From contig CM049320.1 of the NCBI GenBank assembly GCA_026874595.1, forward strand, positions 17,124,988-17,188,987: a stretch of 64,000 nt of DNA, given 5' to 3'. Source of the DNA: Sipunculus nudus. Lineage: Eukaryota; Annelida; Sipuncula; Golfingiida; Sipunculidae. The notes under the pieces are model-generated. The model was not told the origin of the DNA, made no database searches, and saw only the letters and a list, made by a program, of their open reading frames with translations. The position numbers were made by a program, and so were the translations under genes. Positions 1 to 13,234 of the stretch are shown here, piece by piece (position 1 is the stretch's first letter; the number at the start of each line of letters is the position of its first letter).

Positions 1-703
1 CATATTGCTTAAAGGGGCCTATATAGCTATATGATTTCTGATAACTAGAGATGATCCCTATAACATGGGGGGGGGGGTGGTGGCCGAAAAATAATCGAAA
101 CACATTCAACGAGGACATCTGGCGGCAAGTCAGAAGTACCAGTGTTTTGCAAATGGTATTTTGTACTAGATGACCTTTCAATTTCTTTACATATGCCACC
201 AACCACTTTAGGCTTCATGGTTTTAACCGTTGTCAATATTGCTCTGTTACTAACAAGATAAACAAGCTCATTCATCCATCAAAGATATGTTACAAGGACT
301 TTTCTTTACAGGAACTAAATAGAGTGCATTAAATGTATGCCGAGCAAGAAAGAAATTATATAAATGCTATAAACGTAGATAAATATCGGGCATTAAAATG
401 GTGAACGCATGGCTTGTTCGAGCGTTCTGTCACAGCTATTCTAAACAAGTATACATGTCTGTTTTTATTAAAACAAAATAAGAAAAAAAAATTATAACTT
501 TACTTGACCGGCACCTGCAACGTCTGGATTTTTTTTTTCAAGAAAATGGGTGAAAAGTACAAGTAGAGTACAAGTAACGTACCTTGTTAAAAGTGCTGAG
601 TACACTTGCGGACAAGTAATTATAAATTTGTACTTGAGTACAAGTACCAAATACAAGTTAATTTACTTGACCCAAGCTTGCCTTTAGGAAAGCCTTGTTT
701 TAC
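1..703. other. Left-edge sequence without a recognised exon
   Basis: No exon with convincing splice sites is visible here. The minus-strand Kunitz/crystallin gene is still open at 704 (phase-1 donor), so this is most likely intron or the approach to further exons beyond the window. It holds a G-run near 67-77, one copy of a dispersed repeat (about 105-280), and a degenerate tract at about 545-665 built from short ACAAGTA/TACTTG words. Confidence 0.6.
105..280. repeat. Dispersed repeat family, copy 1 of 3
   Basis: This stretch shares ordered blocks with about 1735-1930 (longest match) and about 2130-2215. Shared words include CATCTGGCGG followed by AAGTCAG, a TTTTGCA block, and a later GATAAACAAG block. 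The copies are diverged and differ by indels, as in an old non-coding transposon or MITE. No termini could be fixed. Confidence 0.6.
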
Positions 704-841
704 CTGGATCTCCAATGGGTCTAATGGAACCGATCCTTCCGCCTAGTTTCAGCTGAATATCAGTGATGTCCAACGCCGCCCCGGGGATAAGTGCAAACAG
801 GCTCCCTTTGTAGTTAATGTCAGAGTAGATGGCCCAGCATT
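704..841 (-). CDS. Exon: beta/gamma-crystallin-like motif
   Basis: The exon is 138 bp, phase 1-1, with an AG acceptor read at 843-842 and a GT donor at 703-702. It encodes 46 residues. A tryptophan and IY-SD open it, then NYKGSLF, a central IPG, and the closing GGRIGSIRPI. The Y-x-G bend and the S-I/L-R-P-I ending are the signature of a beta/gamma-crystallin Greek key. The calcium signature of the family (N/D-N/D-x-x-S/T-S) reads G-G-R-I-G-S here, so calcium binding looks lost. Only one motif lies in the window; its partner would be in the next exon beyond the left edge. Confidence 0.75.
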
Positions 842-3800
842 CTAAAAAGAAAAACCAAGATCTGATGCTAAAATTTTGTATTACAGTTTTCGATTTTATA
901 CATTATTTGAAAGATTCATAAACCGGGCGGAGTACAGACTGAACGCCGTGTCCACTTTGGGGAATTTTCGGTAACATTGCAAACCTCAAGGTTAATCGGG
1001 TGATTATTTCTTTTGTCTTGTAGCCGTATATCTGCGATTAAAAAAAACATAATTTTTGATACAACATATTTGTCCCGACACTAGCCAAATTGGAATGTTG
1101 TTTGGCCATTAAATTATCTTTTCGAAAATAAATGGAGGTACCAGATGTAAAATGTACCACTCTCCGTAAGAGGCAACATTATCACTTTATATGTCAGATT
1201 TTCCACAAGAATCAAAATGTTCAGTTTTTTTATTAGATTGTTCAAAAAAGGCCAAATTTTCAATTTACATGCCAGATTGTCCGAAGGAGGCAACCTTTTA
1301 AGTTTATAGGCCATACTGTTCAAGGGAGGTAAATTTTTACTTTATATATGCCAGATTGTCCAAAAGAATCAAAATGGTAATTTTATATGTCAGATTGTCC
1401 AAAAGAGGCCAAATTATCAGCGTTTATGCCAGGTTTTCCAAAAAGAGGGAACATTTTCAGTTATTTTTAGAAACACAGTAACTTTGAGACATACCAGTTC
1501 GAACACACATCTCATTAATTATTTAGGAAGATATTGTCATTTTAAAGGGGTCTATTTCGATATTTGTGGTCGATTAACTTAAAGGGGCGAAATCACCTAT
1601 CTGACCTTTATAAACTAAAGGTAATCACTTTGAGCTTCTATATAAAAAGGCCAGAAAACGTGGATATCACAGGCTCCTTGTTTTGCTGATATAAACGTGT
1701 TTATATATGTTGGGTCCCGCCAATATAAAACAATTATACAAGGGCATCTGGCGGTAAGTCAGGAAAGGCAGAGCTTTTTAATTGGCATTTTGCAACAAGT
1801 GACATTTTTACCTCTGCATATATGCAACCTACCATTTTAGGTTACATGTTTTTCCCCATTTGTCAACAATGCTGTGTTTACAAACATGTTGTTGATAAAC
1901 AAGATTATACAAACTTGGCAAAGACGGAATAAGAATTTTTCATAATCAGAATTACTCCTAGATTATTGACAATATACAGAGGAAGCTAGAAATCAAATAA
2001 ATTGTTGGTAGGTGAATGGGCAGCTTTAAGATAATCCTCTTAACCTTCTATATGTGAAATGACGACACATGTTGTGCATTTGGTTTAAATTCACATGTTT
2101 ATATAATATATTGGGGGCCCGACAAAATAATTCAAACGCATCCAACACGGGCATCTGGCAGCAAGTCAGACAAATCTTGAGAGTTTTGCAGCTAGTGACC
2201 GTTGACAGTGGCTGATCCAGGTGTTTGCTGTACAAGGGCACAGTGGTAAGAAAGAAATCAGCATATCTATAAATAGGAAATCAAATGTCTCAAGCAAATA
2301 TAACAAGACCATGTGTTCAGTTGCCCATATCCTAAATAATGCCAATTGTCAATCCGACGATATATAAAGCCAAAAAAAAAAAAAAGCGTTTGTAGGCCCA
2401 AATGAGGGCAAAAAAATAAATAAAAGAAAAATTATAAATTGCATGTATTAAAAATAAAACTAAATGCAAATAAACTGTAACAAAACTGAATGTAGTCAAA
2501 AAGATGTGAGTGGCGTCTGACAGTGCATTGACCAAGAGGTAATTCGCGTTTCCAGGCACTGGGTTGCTTTGAGTTCTCTTAAAAGGGAAATATGGCTGAA
2601 CCTTAGGTTAGGAAGAATTGGTTATATAAGAAATAGTGAGGAAGGGGATTATCTTGGTATTAGAATGATCTTTTATGTTATTAATTCCAATTTAATTGAC
2701 TGAAAGACACGTAGGAGGTATGCTGGACAAAAGAAAAACAATGAAATCTAAGGGGGGGGGGGGCACGAGCCCTGTGGTTTACATTACTGCATTGACATTA
2801 CAATCAATTACATTGAAACTGCCCACGGACGACCCGTAACAAATCAAACAACCTCTAGTTTTAATGGCCAAAAAAAAGGGTGAAAACTCTCAGAGAAAAA
2901 ATTATATAATGAGTTTGGAATACGTTAGTCTTGGTTTCAGTAATCATACTGTCCTCTGCGCCACGCATATTTTTTTTTATAAAGGAAAGGTTCATGTTTT
3001 CATAAAGAAGCCATGTAAAAGTACTTTTTTCCCACTGTCACCCTCGGCCTATCCAACAGACTTATAAACATCAATTGTTGAACTTCTTAAAGACTGGTAC
3101 CTTTCTCATAAAAAGCATACTCTCAAGAAAGTCACCTAAAATCTCCTAGCAGGCCTTCCGATGCGATGGTTACAAGTCTTATACAGTGACGTTTTGAAAT
3201 AATACAGCTGTTGTCATTTTGACTGTAGTGACTTGTTCGTCTTAAACCAACTTGAAGTGGCAAAACATATACTTACTTGATGGAAGCCTAGGCGCTGCTG
3301 GAGGGGGCTCATAGTCTGGAACAGAATTAATCAGTTATTAAATAATATACCCCTAATTATACGCTGAGATTGAATTTTATATAATCAGCTATTAATACAC
3401 AATGGAACATCGAAATTACGATCACCAACTAGACCTCGATATAGTGGTTGCATTATCGAGGGGATCGTCTAAGCGAAGTCTGATATAAAGGGAAAATCGA
3501 ATTAGGACCGTGAAAAAGTGGTCATTATACTGAGGTGGTCGCTAAACAGAAATGGTCGTTAGTAGAGGTTTTTCTGTATATACAATATTTATTAATAAAT
3601 ACTAACAGCAATGTAATGGTTCTATTCCCTGTAACATCAAACCGAGCAAATTATTTTTAGAGATAATTTACTTTAAAATAATACCTTTCAATAATGTTTT
3701 AGAAAGTTGCTTATGGAAGTGAAGACCTAATATTGCAATCACTAATGTAATACGAAATCTCCAGCTTATGTTTCTACCGTATGGACTTCATTAAATGAAT

Positions 3801-5965
3801 AAACAGGCCAGACCTGCACGGGTAGCCATTTTTGTTTTTGCTAGTCATATATGACGTCATCAAGCTATGCATGACGTCATCCAGTCATACATGACGTCAT
3901 CCAGTCAGCAGATGCATATTGAGGATGTTTTTACAGGTGATCAATGACCTAGACCGCTTTATGTGGGCTGATAATTGGTGAAATGTAGACGGATTTCTCA
4001 TATCCTTCTTAAATATATTTCTTAAATACGATTCAAGATAAATGTTTATCTTCCTTGCGTAAATTAGATCTATCGCCCATGATGCATTTTTCCAAAGAAC
4101 TATAAAAAAATATTCCCCAAAAGCAGGCAGACAGGAGGCAAGGAACAGACTATAACAGTTTTTGAAAGACACAAACAGCTATAGTCCATTTCATCCACTC
4201 ATGTCCACCTGTATTTTGCTATGAAAATTTTTAATAGTTACATTTCAAGGGATTCAATTGTAGTGTAGAGGATTAAAGGACCTAATTTTCAAAAAGGTAA
4301 ATAAATACCTACCTAACACCTTATTTTAGACACAGAATTATTTGAAAATATGAGAAATATGTCTACATTTACCACATATCAGACCCACTTATGGCGGTCA
4401 AGGTCATTGGTCACATGCAAAAACAACCTCAACTGACAGCTTCTGTTTGGATGATCTCGTGTAAACACTCTAAAAAATATAACCAGCTAAAACAAATATA
4501 GCTACTTATGGAGGGACACATCATATCTGCCAGATCAAAGTGAAGAGACTAAAATGTTGTGAAACATAAACGGGGATTTATTGTAAGATCCTTAATTGCC
4601 ATATTAGGTTGTCACTTCCATATGTTTTTTCTTGGAAAATATTGAAAAATATAAACTTTTAAGAAAATCATCCACAAAAAACAGGTGGACAGCAGGTGGT
4701 GAAACACACTATAGTATTAAAATATTTATTTTTTAAAATAAGATGTCATTGGATCAGAATCACCGATTGGTCGATCGTGAAATCGCACCCGCACCGCGCA
4801 AAAAAAAAAGAGTCTGGCATTCTGACCGCCTCGCCAGTAAAGAAAGTCTTATTTGGAACATTCGTATATTTGCATCGTGAGATGTATATATATATATATA
4901 TTCGACAAAATCTTATTGGAGTCCAGTACCTTCATTCAATGTGACCGTAGTACTAACATGTAGATAATTTACTATGGCGGAGGTCAGTAACTTTGTAACA
5001 CGTATGCGGATTTTTAGATGAAAAACATTTGAAATTCTGCTGTTACAGGGATTATAGTTTTTAGATTAAAATATGCTTAATTCAGCTGAAGGTTTCACTT
5101 TTTTTTTTAAACATACATACTGACACATCGGGCCTCGCAGTCACGAAGGAATTCGAAATTGTTTGCGTTGCCCTGGCAACCGCCGTAGGTGAACTGCTCA
5201 CACCTGCCTGAAAACCTGTTGAAGTAGTACCGCTGCAGCAGTGATCGGCAGGGACCAGTAGCTTTATCCAGTATGCAAGGATTGCCGGCAGCACCCCCGA
5301 CACCACCACCGATACCACCACCGATACCAGCATTAATACCACCACCGATACCAGCATTAATACCACCACCGATACCACCACCGATACCAGCGTTAATACC
5401 ACCTCCGATACCACCACCGATCCCAGCATTAATACCACCACCGATACCACCACCGATACCAGCATTAATACCACCTCCGATACCACCACCGATACCAGCA
5501 TTAATACCACCACCGATACCAGCATTAATACCACCCCCGATACCGCCACCGATACCAGCATTAATACCACCCCCAATACCAGCACCAACACCAGCATTAA
5601 TACCACCACCGATACCAGCATTAATACCACCACCGATACCAGCATTAATACCACCACCGATACCAGCACCAACACCAGCATTAATACCACCACCGATACC
5701 AGCACCAACACCAGCATTAATACCACCACCGATACCAGCACCAACACCAGCATTAATACCACCACCGATACCAGCATTAATACCACCTCCGATACCAGCA
5801 TTAATACCACCACCGATACCAGCATTAATACCACCACCGACACCAGCATTAACACCAACGCCAGCGCCTCCTGAAAAGAAACAGAACCAAGATTAATGTT
5901 TATCATATGACATGTATTTACTGTAAACTCTAGTATCACTATAAAATTCGCTTATTCGTTAATCC

Positions 5966-6033
<68 letters not shown>

Positions 6034-9000
6034 ATATATTTATATATACATGAATGGTAAATTGTGCGCTGACAGACTGCACAAAAGAGGGACAATTGCT
6101 CACAGGATAATGCAGCAAATATATATGGAATGGGCTGACAAGAATTTCTGCTCAGATGCGGGCCGCGGGGAGGTTTCATTTAATGTTAACTCAGATATAC
6201 TAGATATTTTAAATACAATAAGACCCGGAAAAGAAACCAGCAAGTTACAGACCATTGTCTTTTTTGACCTTTATGCTATTAGCATTTGCCTCGTGTGTAA
6301 TTGTGATGGGTTGATGGTTCACAATTTCACACACATACACACACATTTTTTTCGAAGAATTCCCCCGCATTGAGTACCAAACATTCCAGATGAGAAATAA
6401 CAATTTTATCAAGGAAAGGGATCTGGTTTATAGCGATTGGAGTTTGTCCATGGTCTGTCTGGCCGCCTGTCCGTTCGTCCGTCTATCCGCTCTTCCGTTA
6501 ACAGGGCACAAATATAACCATAAGGCTATAAAGAAATAAAAGTTATGGCCCTAAGGCACCGCCCGCAACAATTTTAAACCACCGCATCAAAATTTTTTAT
6601 TTTGATTTTCAATAGAAACTTACCAATTTGGAGGTCTAGCCGCTCGGACATTTCTTTCAAGAAGATACAAAAATACATTTTGATAAAATTTCGTTTGTTT
6701 TGTAGTTCCTTTACTTGTTGAGCAAAAAACAAATCTGTTATTATCATGATTTTCCTGATCATATGATATTTTTTTATCAAAACCCAGGAAAAAGGTTAAA
6801 AGAAAATCGCCCGCCCCCATTGATTTCTAAAAAAAGTGCCCGAGAACCAAACCTTAAAATTTTTTGGCCTAAGGCAAAGGAAATTGAAACTTCACAGTCC
6901 TAACAGATGCTGTTTATATACCAAAAATTGGCTCAATTATGTTCTAAGAGTTACGGAGCGGAATGACTTGTTTCAGCATTAACTGATGTAAGTAAAATAT
7001 TATGGAAAAAATGCCAGATTTCTCAGTAAAGGCTTGTGGGGTTGTCATGCAATTTGACATGCTAATGAATCTTGAAGAATTTGTGACCACGCCAGCAATA
7101 TTTAAACTAAAACTGGTAAGGCACAAATCTTAACCGTTAGACCAGGGAATATAAAAACCTACAGACTTACAGTTCTTGATAATTCCTATAAAGAAATTCA
7201 AATGTGATGATTTTGATGCATATAAACACGTAGGAGTATGTCAGAAGCTCATGTATCCATACAAAAAAAACCCCGAATAATCAGTAAACCTGCATGGATA
7301 TACATGAAATTCAGATAGTTAATTGCTCTAGGAAAATTTTGCCAGCTGCAACAGGCTATTGGCAACACCCAGCTTCATTCTTTCTATTTCTAGCTGCAAT
7401 CTTTTGCCGAGCAGCAATCGCATGTCCCCTTACATTGCTGAACGGACTCAAAGACACAAGGACAGCACGGGTTCGGGGATATATCATATATGACGTCATT
7501 TAGGCGGAATTCTTATGCGTTTGCCGTGCGATAAAACGCAGAAATCCAGGACTGCTTGATTCCAAAACGGACGCGTGTGTTTGTCGTGTTTATGGTAACT
7601 AAGCCTCCCATAGAAGACTTAATCAGACACGCTGACAAGACGTCATGGATTCTTTAAGAGGTCAATGTAACTTATTTTCTTTTAGTTAAAAAATCACATG
7701 CCAAATATCTTAGGAAATGCTGGACCATTTATTATGACATTTGAAGTGATAATCTGGCATGACAGTTTAACGGCTTGAGAAGACTGTAGGCGCTATATAG
7801 AACTTATCAGATTTTATGCATTTTCACTTGTATATTTTAGAACGACAGCCGGGAAAGAAAAGTCGCTTTTTAAAACAATCAGCCCACGTCAAGATACGAT
7901 GGGATTTATCAGGCGACCTGACGAGAGTTCGCTATGCCCAGTGATTTCTGAGTTAGGGTGCAATCAGTGCAATGACACCGGTTTTTATATTTCGGAGGTC
8001 TAGCCCATGGTCGGCCATAAATAGGAGCCATTAGATCTGGAAAGTGTGTTAATTTTACTCGGGACTTCTAGCTTAAGTAACTGTGACCTCTAGCAAGATG
8101 TCTCAAATGAGCGTCATGGTCCAATGGCCACTGGTGAATAGCGCCTTGTGTTAGTTTTTTGGCCCATCTTGTTTAACCCCATTTCATGATGTGGCCTACT
8201 TTGAGTTACGCGACAAAAACGGAATATATGTTTTTTTTTTTAAAACTGTCGTATATCGTAAAAGTAATTCAGCTCACATTCTGTTCAGGCAAAGAACTAA
8301 AAAAATTCATAAGCTAGCAGGAAAAAAGTCCGTCATATAAGGTATAATGTTATATAAAACTAACAGCATTTCCCATTCGAACAAGCATACACACACGTAC
8401 ACACACATGCATATTGAATGATGTATGGCATGTAGCACAGCATGGTGTTCTCGAGAATAAATATATCTTTAACAGCATATTATTTGAACGCTAATTAATG
8501 TACCATCACAACTTATTTATCATTTTAAAGGTCTTGAGGTCTTCTTTCGAATTTTGATTCTTGCAAATTTACAGATCAAGTTTATTGCAGGAAAAATAAG
8601 CACAATACAAGAAATACATGCAGAATTTACCCGTTTTCATGTTTCATCCCTTTTTAAAGGGGTGTTTACATGTGCGCGTGTATGCGTATATGCGTGAAAG
8701 ATTGCTCATATGATTTTGTAACTGGGGTGTTTCCGTGTGTCCGTTAGCGTAGGGTGTGCGTGAACTCAGGGTTCAGGTTGAATGACGTCACCTCAGGATC
8801 TAATCTGCTATGTATATTAGTGTGCCAGTTCACGCACATACGCATTTACGCGCACATGGAAACATACCTTAAGCCCTTTAATTCAAACATGCTGTAAATT
8901 TTCTAAAGCAGCATTTCCATCTGCGCGTATTTGCGTGAAAAATAGGTGTGTTTCAATGTGCGCCTATATGCGTATACGCGTGAACTGGCAAACATATATA

Positions 9001-12000
9001 AATTTTACAGTGGATCAAGCAGACCTTTTCACAAAAAGATAGTGAAAATGAAGTCATTTTACTCTGAATCCCTGAGTTCACGCAGACACTGTGCCTTAAA
9101 AAATCGGACAGAGTATCGTCTGTAGATTCCGTCCCCTCTGACTGAGAAATGACCATTTTGACATTTTTCGAAATGTTATAACGTACACAATTGTGAACTG
9201 ACATTGATGAAATCACCCAAAATTGAAGAATATATAGTGTTCTTTCAGGCAATATTAGAGCCAATAAGAGCCAATAATTACTGTCTCAATTTGAGCATTT
9301 ACTTAAAAAATGCCAACAATTGTCAAATCAATAACATTCACTATGGCAAATATATATGTTTCAATAGGAAATTTTTCCGGAAATTTTTTACATCTGAAAA
9401 TGTCAGATCCTTATTCTTCCGAAAATAAGCTTACTAATAATGTGCAGAATATTGTTGTTCAGAAAACATGAGTCCCATGAGAAACAATCAAGAACACAAC
9501 ACTGAGCCACATGCCGTATTAGATTTATCCTTACCCCCACAGTTTCTCAGGCAGTCCACCTCAGACAGGAAGTTGTTGTCGTTGCCTTTGCAGCCACCGT
9601 AGTTGAAGGTCAAGCATCGTCCAAGCTTGTGACTGAAGTAATACCGCATCTTAAGGGAACGGCAGGGGCCAGGGTCAGCGTCCAGCGTGCAGGGGTTAAC
9701 CGGACCCTTTGACTTGTGGCCAAAACCTCCCAAGATTTTCTTGCCAAAGTCCCATGCCTTTTTCGCAACACCAAAAACACCTGGAAAGTAGAAGCACAAC
9801 ACCTGGTGTCGAGATTAAAAAATAGATTTAGATGAGATTATGCCTTGAACTTTGATATTCATGAAAAATTTTTAATGTTAAAAAAAAGGAGAAAAGATTG
9901 CCGAAGCATAAATAAATATGACAATGAGTAAAAAGTGTTTGTTTATTATTTTTTTTAGATGCAAGATTCACTTTCACATATATCATGAAAAAAATCAGAA
10001 ATGACGGCCCCTGGATAGGTTCCTTCGTATCTTTAACTCGTTGCAAGTTAAAATGTACAGTTATTAATCTAGATGTAAACATAACCAGCACTTTCATGTG
10101 TAGACTTTTCCCTGTAGGTACAAATTGTCTGGAAAGGCTGTCGTAAATATAACACGCGATGTCGCCCTTGGGGGATGGGAGGGGCCTTGCATAGCCCTAT
10201 GATGCACCCCTTGGCTACCATGGTAATATAGAATCGATGGCAAAACTTTACTGTTAACAGCGTACAGCACTCGTATCTGTGAGTCCTGACACCAGATGTC
10301 GCCACGTCATTCCTCAGTTAATTGCATTTTTATATGCATGTTTATACATGGCATTTTCGTGTCAACCATTTTCAAATTGTTTGTGACAAAAAAAATGACT
10401 GTCGTCCAAGGAGGAGAATGCTGTCATGGACGGTTTTTATTCTGGGATAATGGATGGATGGAACTAATAAAATTCTTACAGATCTAGTAAAGTAGTTATT
10501 TTCGAAGCTTAAGATTTGCTGAATATTGTGTGAATGACTTTTCATTGTGAGAAATTCCGGGTTAAAGTTATATAAATAAAACCAAAGGGAGAGGGTAAAT
10601 AGAGTGTAAGCGTTTAATTAAGGTTGTTTGCTGTGTTGGAGAAAGATGATGCCATACTCGATAATCAAATAATTTTGACATAAACTGTCTGAATTATAAT
10701 TATGATTTTTTTTTTCATATGGATCATCATATTACCTAATTCTCATGAGAAACTCATAAGATCATGTGGAATTCATGTGAGAAAATATTGATGAAATATT
10801 TAGACTTACGGATTTTCTTCCTTCCGTCTAATGAATTGTAGTTGGCTGAAAGCAAATAAAGAAACAATGAAAACACATTCCGCACATACTGGTGGTAGCT
10901 GCTGCACTCTGGCGGTGAACTTCATGACTACCTCGTTGAGCTTCAAATCTTCAAGCTTCATTATCAAAAAAACTTTCAGGTATTGCAGACTACTGTGCGT
11001 GATAAATGAACAACAATGACAATATTAATAATAAAATAATCTAAATTCAGCGAATTTGATGCCCGATCCTTTTCATCGAAAAAGACAGTATTGTAAAGAC
11101 CTCAGTATACAAGTATTTTTACAAACCTCAGTGTATTTTACATGCCTATCCGACACTGTACTGATATATGATTACGATTTCTTAAAATTTGTCTGATAAC
11201 AATTGCAATTACATGAAATATTAATGTAACTGATTAAGTTTATGATGGTTTTGACAAGTAATCATGATTTCTATCACACAAAAAAACACAAATTACATGA
11301 TGTTCTTGATTTATATGTGAACAAATGGACTATGAAGTCAAGCTAAATCCATTTTATCATTACACTGATTGGATACTTAGCAGCACCTTTCTAGACGGAA
11401 GATTTTCCCGGCAACACGTAAGAAATCTGTCAATTAATGCTGGTATTCGTTACTTATATTTCCTTAAATAAGCGAATAGACTATGAATTTAAGCTAAAAT
11501 CATTGCATTTTCACAGGTTAATGTGATATGCTCGTTACTTTTAATAAACTTTAGTATTTATAACTGGAAATGTCAACCTATGTTATTAACTTAAAAGAAT
11601 GTTCCAGAAACAAGCAAATAGTTTTATCTTTGACTGTAACATTCATAACCAGATCTTATATGTATCCTTAACTACGTATAACACTAATATAACTGATATA
11701 ACTGTGATATGTAGTTGATTACGATTACAATTACTCTATTCCGACACAAAGTATAAATGATTAAGTTTATAATGACTTATAATAATCCTGAAACAATAAC
11801 TAATTAATAACGATTACAATTACTTCACTCTGAAACAATATGTAACTGATTACAATTACAATTACACTTCAAGATGTAATAAGTTGACATAACTAATGGC
11901 AATTACTGCCTACGAATACCCCTACCCTGATTCCTATAATATTAGTTGCATGTAAATTAAACGTTAAGAATAAAAAAAAATGAAAAAATAAAATGCTGTT

Positions 12001-13187
12001 ACTCACGCATGCACGTCTCCATACACTCCTCCATGGTGACGAAATTGTTTCCATTTTTGTCACACCCTCCGAAGTAGAATTGTACACATACTCCCGCGGC
12101 CTTGTTGAAGTAATACCGAGGTACCAGCGGCTTGCATGGGCTCCTCGTGTCGGGTTTTCTCGGCTGCAGACAGACTGCTTTAGTGGACACTACTTCACCC
12201 ACCACGCTGACTAGAAAAATATAGTCAATTATTTTTTTAATACAGTAAAACCTCAAAATAACGAATATAGTCAGTTTTTTTATTACAGTAAAACCTTGAA
12301 ATAACGAATATAGTCAGGTTTTTTATTACAGTAAAACCTCGAAATAACGAATATAGTCAGTTTTTTTGTTACCTTTAAACCTCGAAATAACGAATATAGT
12401 CAGTTTTTTTGTTACAGTAAAACCTCGAAATAACGAATATAGTCAGTTTTTTTATTACAGTAAAACCTCGAAATAACGAATATAGTCAGTTTTTTTATTA
12501 CAGTAAAACCTCGAAATTACGACCACCGTTGGGACCTCGATAAAGCGGTCGCGAGGTGATCGTCCAAGGGAGGTCTGATATAAAGAGCGATATAGAATCG
12601 GGTCACGTAAAAAGTGATGATTATTTTGAGGTGTTCCCTAAGCCGAGGTGGTCGCTAAGCCGAGGTTTCAGTATATTATAACAAATGTGATAACATATGA
12701 TTTACAGTGTAAAAACATTTTAGATGGTATATGTACAAGCTTTACAATAATGATTACTTTAATTACATAACAACACTATGTATCACGGCATGAATCTTAC
12801 TCTCGTCATACCCTGAGCAAGCATGTATAACAATGGTTTTACCGTCGTTGGTTTGGTTTTTGGTTAGTATTTCTGTACCCAACTTAAATAAAAGTTATGG
12901 ACGGAATTTGAAATGGGCAGGAGGGGTTTGACTACATGTATAACTCTATATATTATAAATAAATTATATTATATGTTATTTTTTTATTATTTATCATGTT
13001 TCGATGAGAACTGTATCAAACACTTACTTCCTCCGGACACAGGCATTGCGATATTTCCTGAAAAATAAAAAAAACACTGGCACCTACATTTCATAAGTAT
13101 GTCTTTGTCGTTTCTACAATATACTTCCATTCTTGTGGGACAACAGTAATTATATATTAATAATGCTTATACATGTACAACTGCTGT

Positions 13188-13234
<47 letters not shown>

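Noticed and set aside
5273-5896. Plus-strand 207-codon frame of Pro-Ile-Pro-Ala-Leu repeats
   Set aside because: It is the antisense shadow of the Gly-rich coding minisatellite; the minus frame with phase-1 splice sites and the Kunitz domain explains the repeat.
5082-5939. Minus-strand 285-codon Leu/Val/Ser repeat frame
   Set aside because: Same repeat in a wrong frame; it reads through the acceptor at 5871 and misses the Kunitz cysteines.
12243-12500. Possible CRISPR-like array of regular repeats
   Set aside because: Units are contiguous 43-bp repeats without unique spacers, in a eukaryotic intron, and derive from a MITE end.
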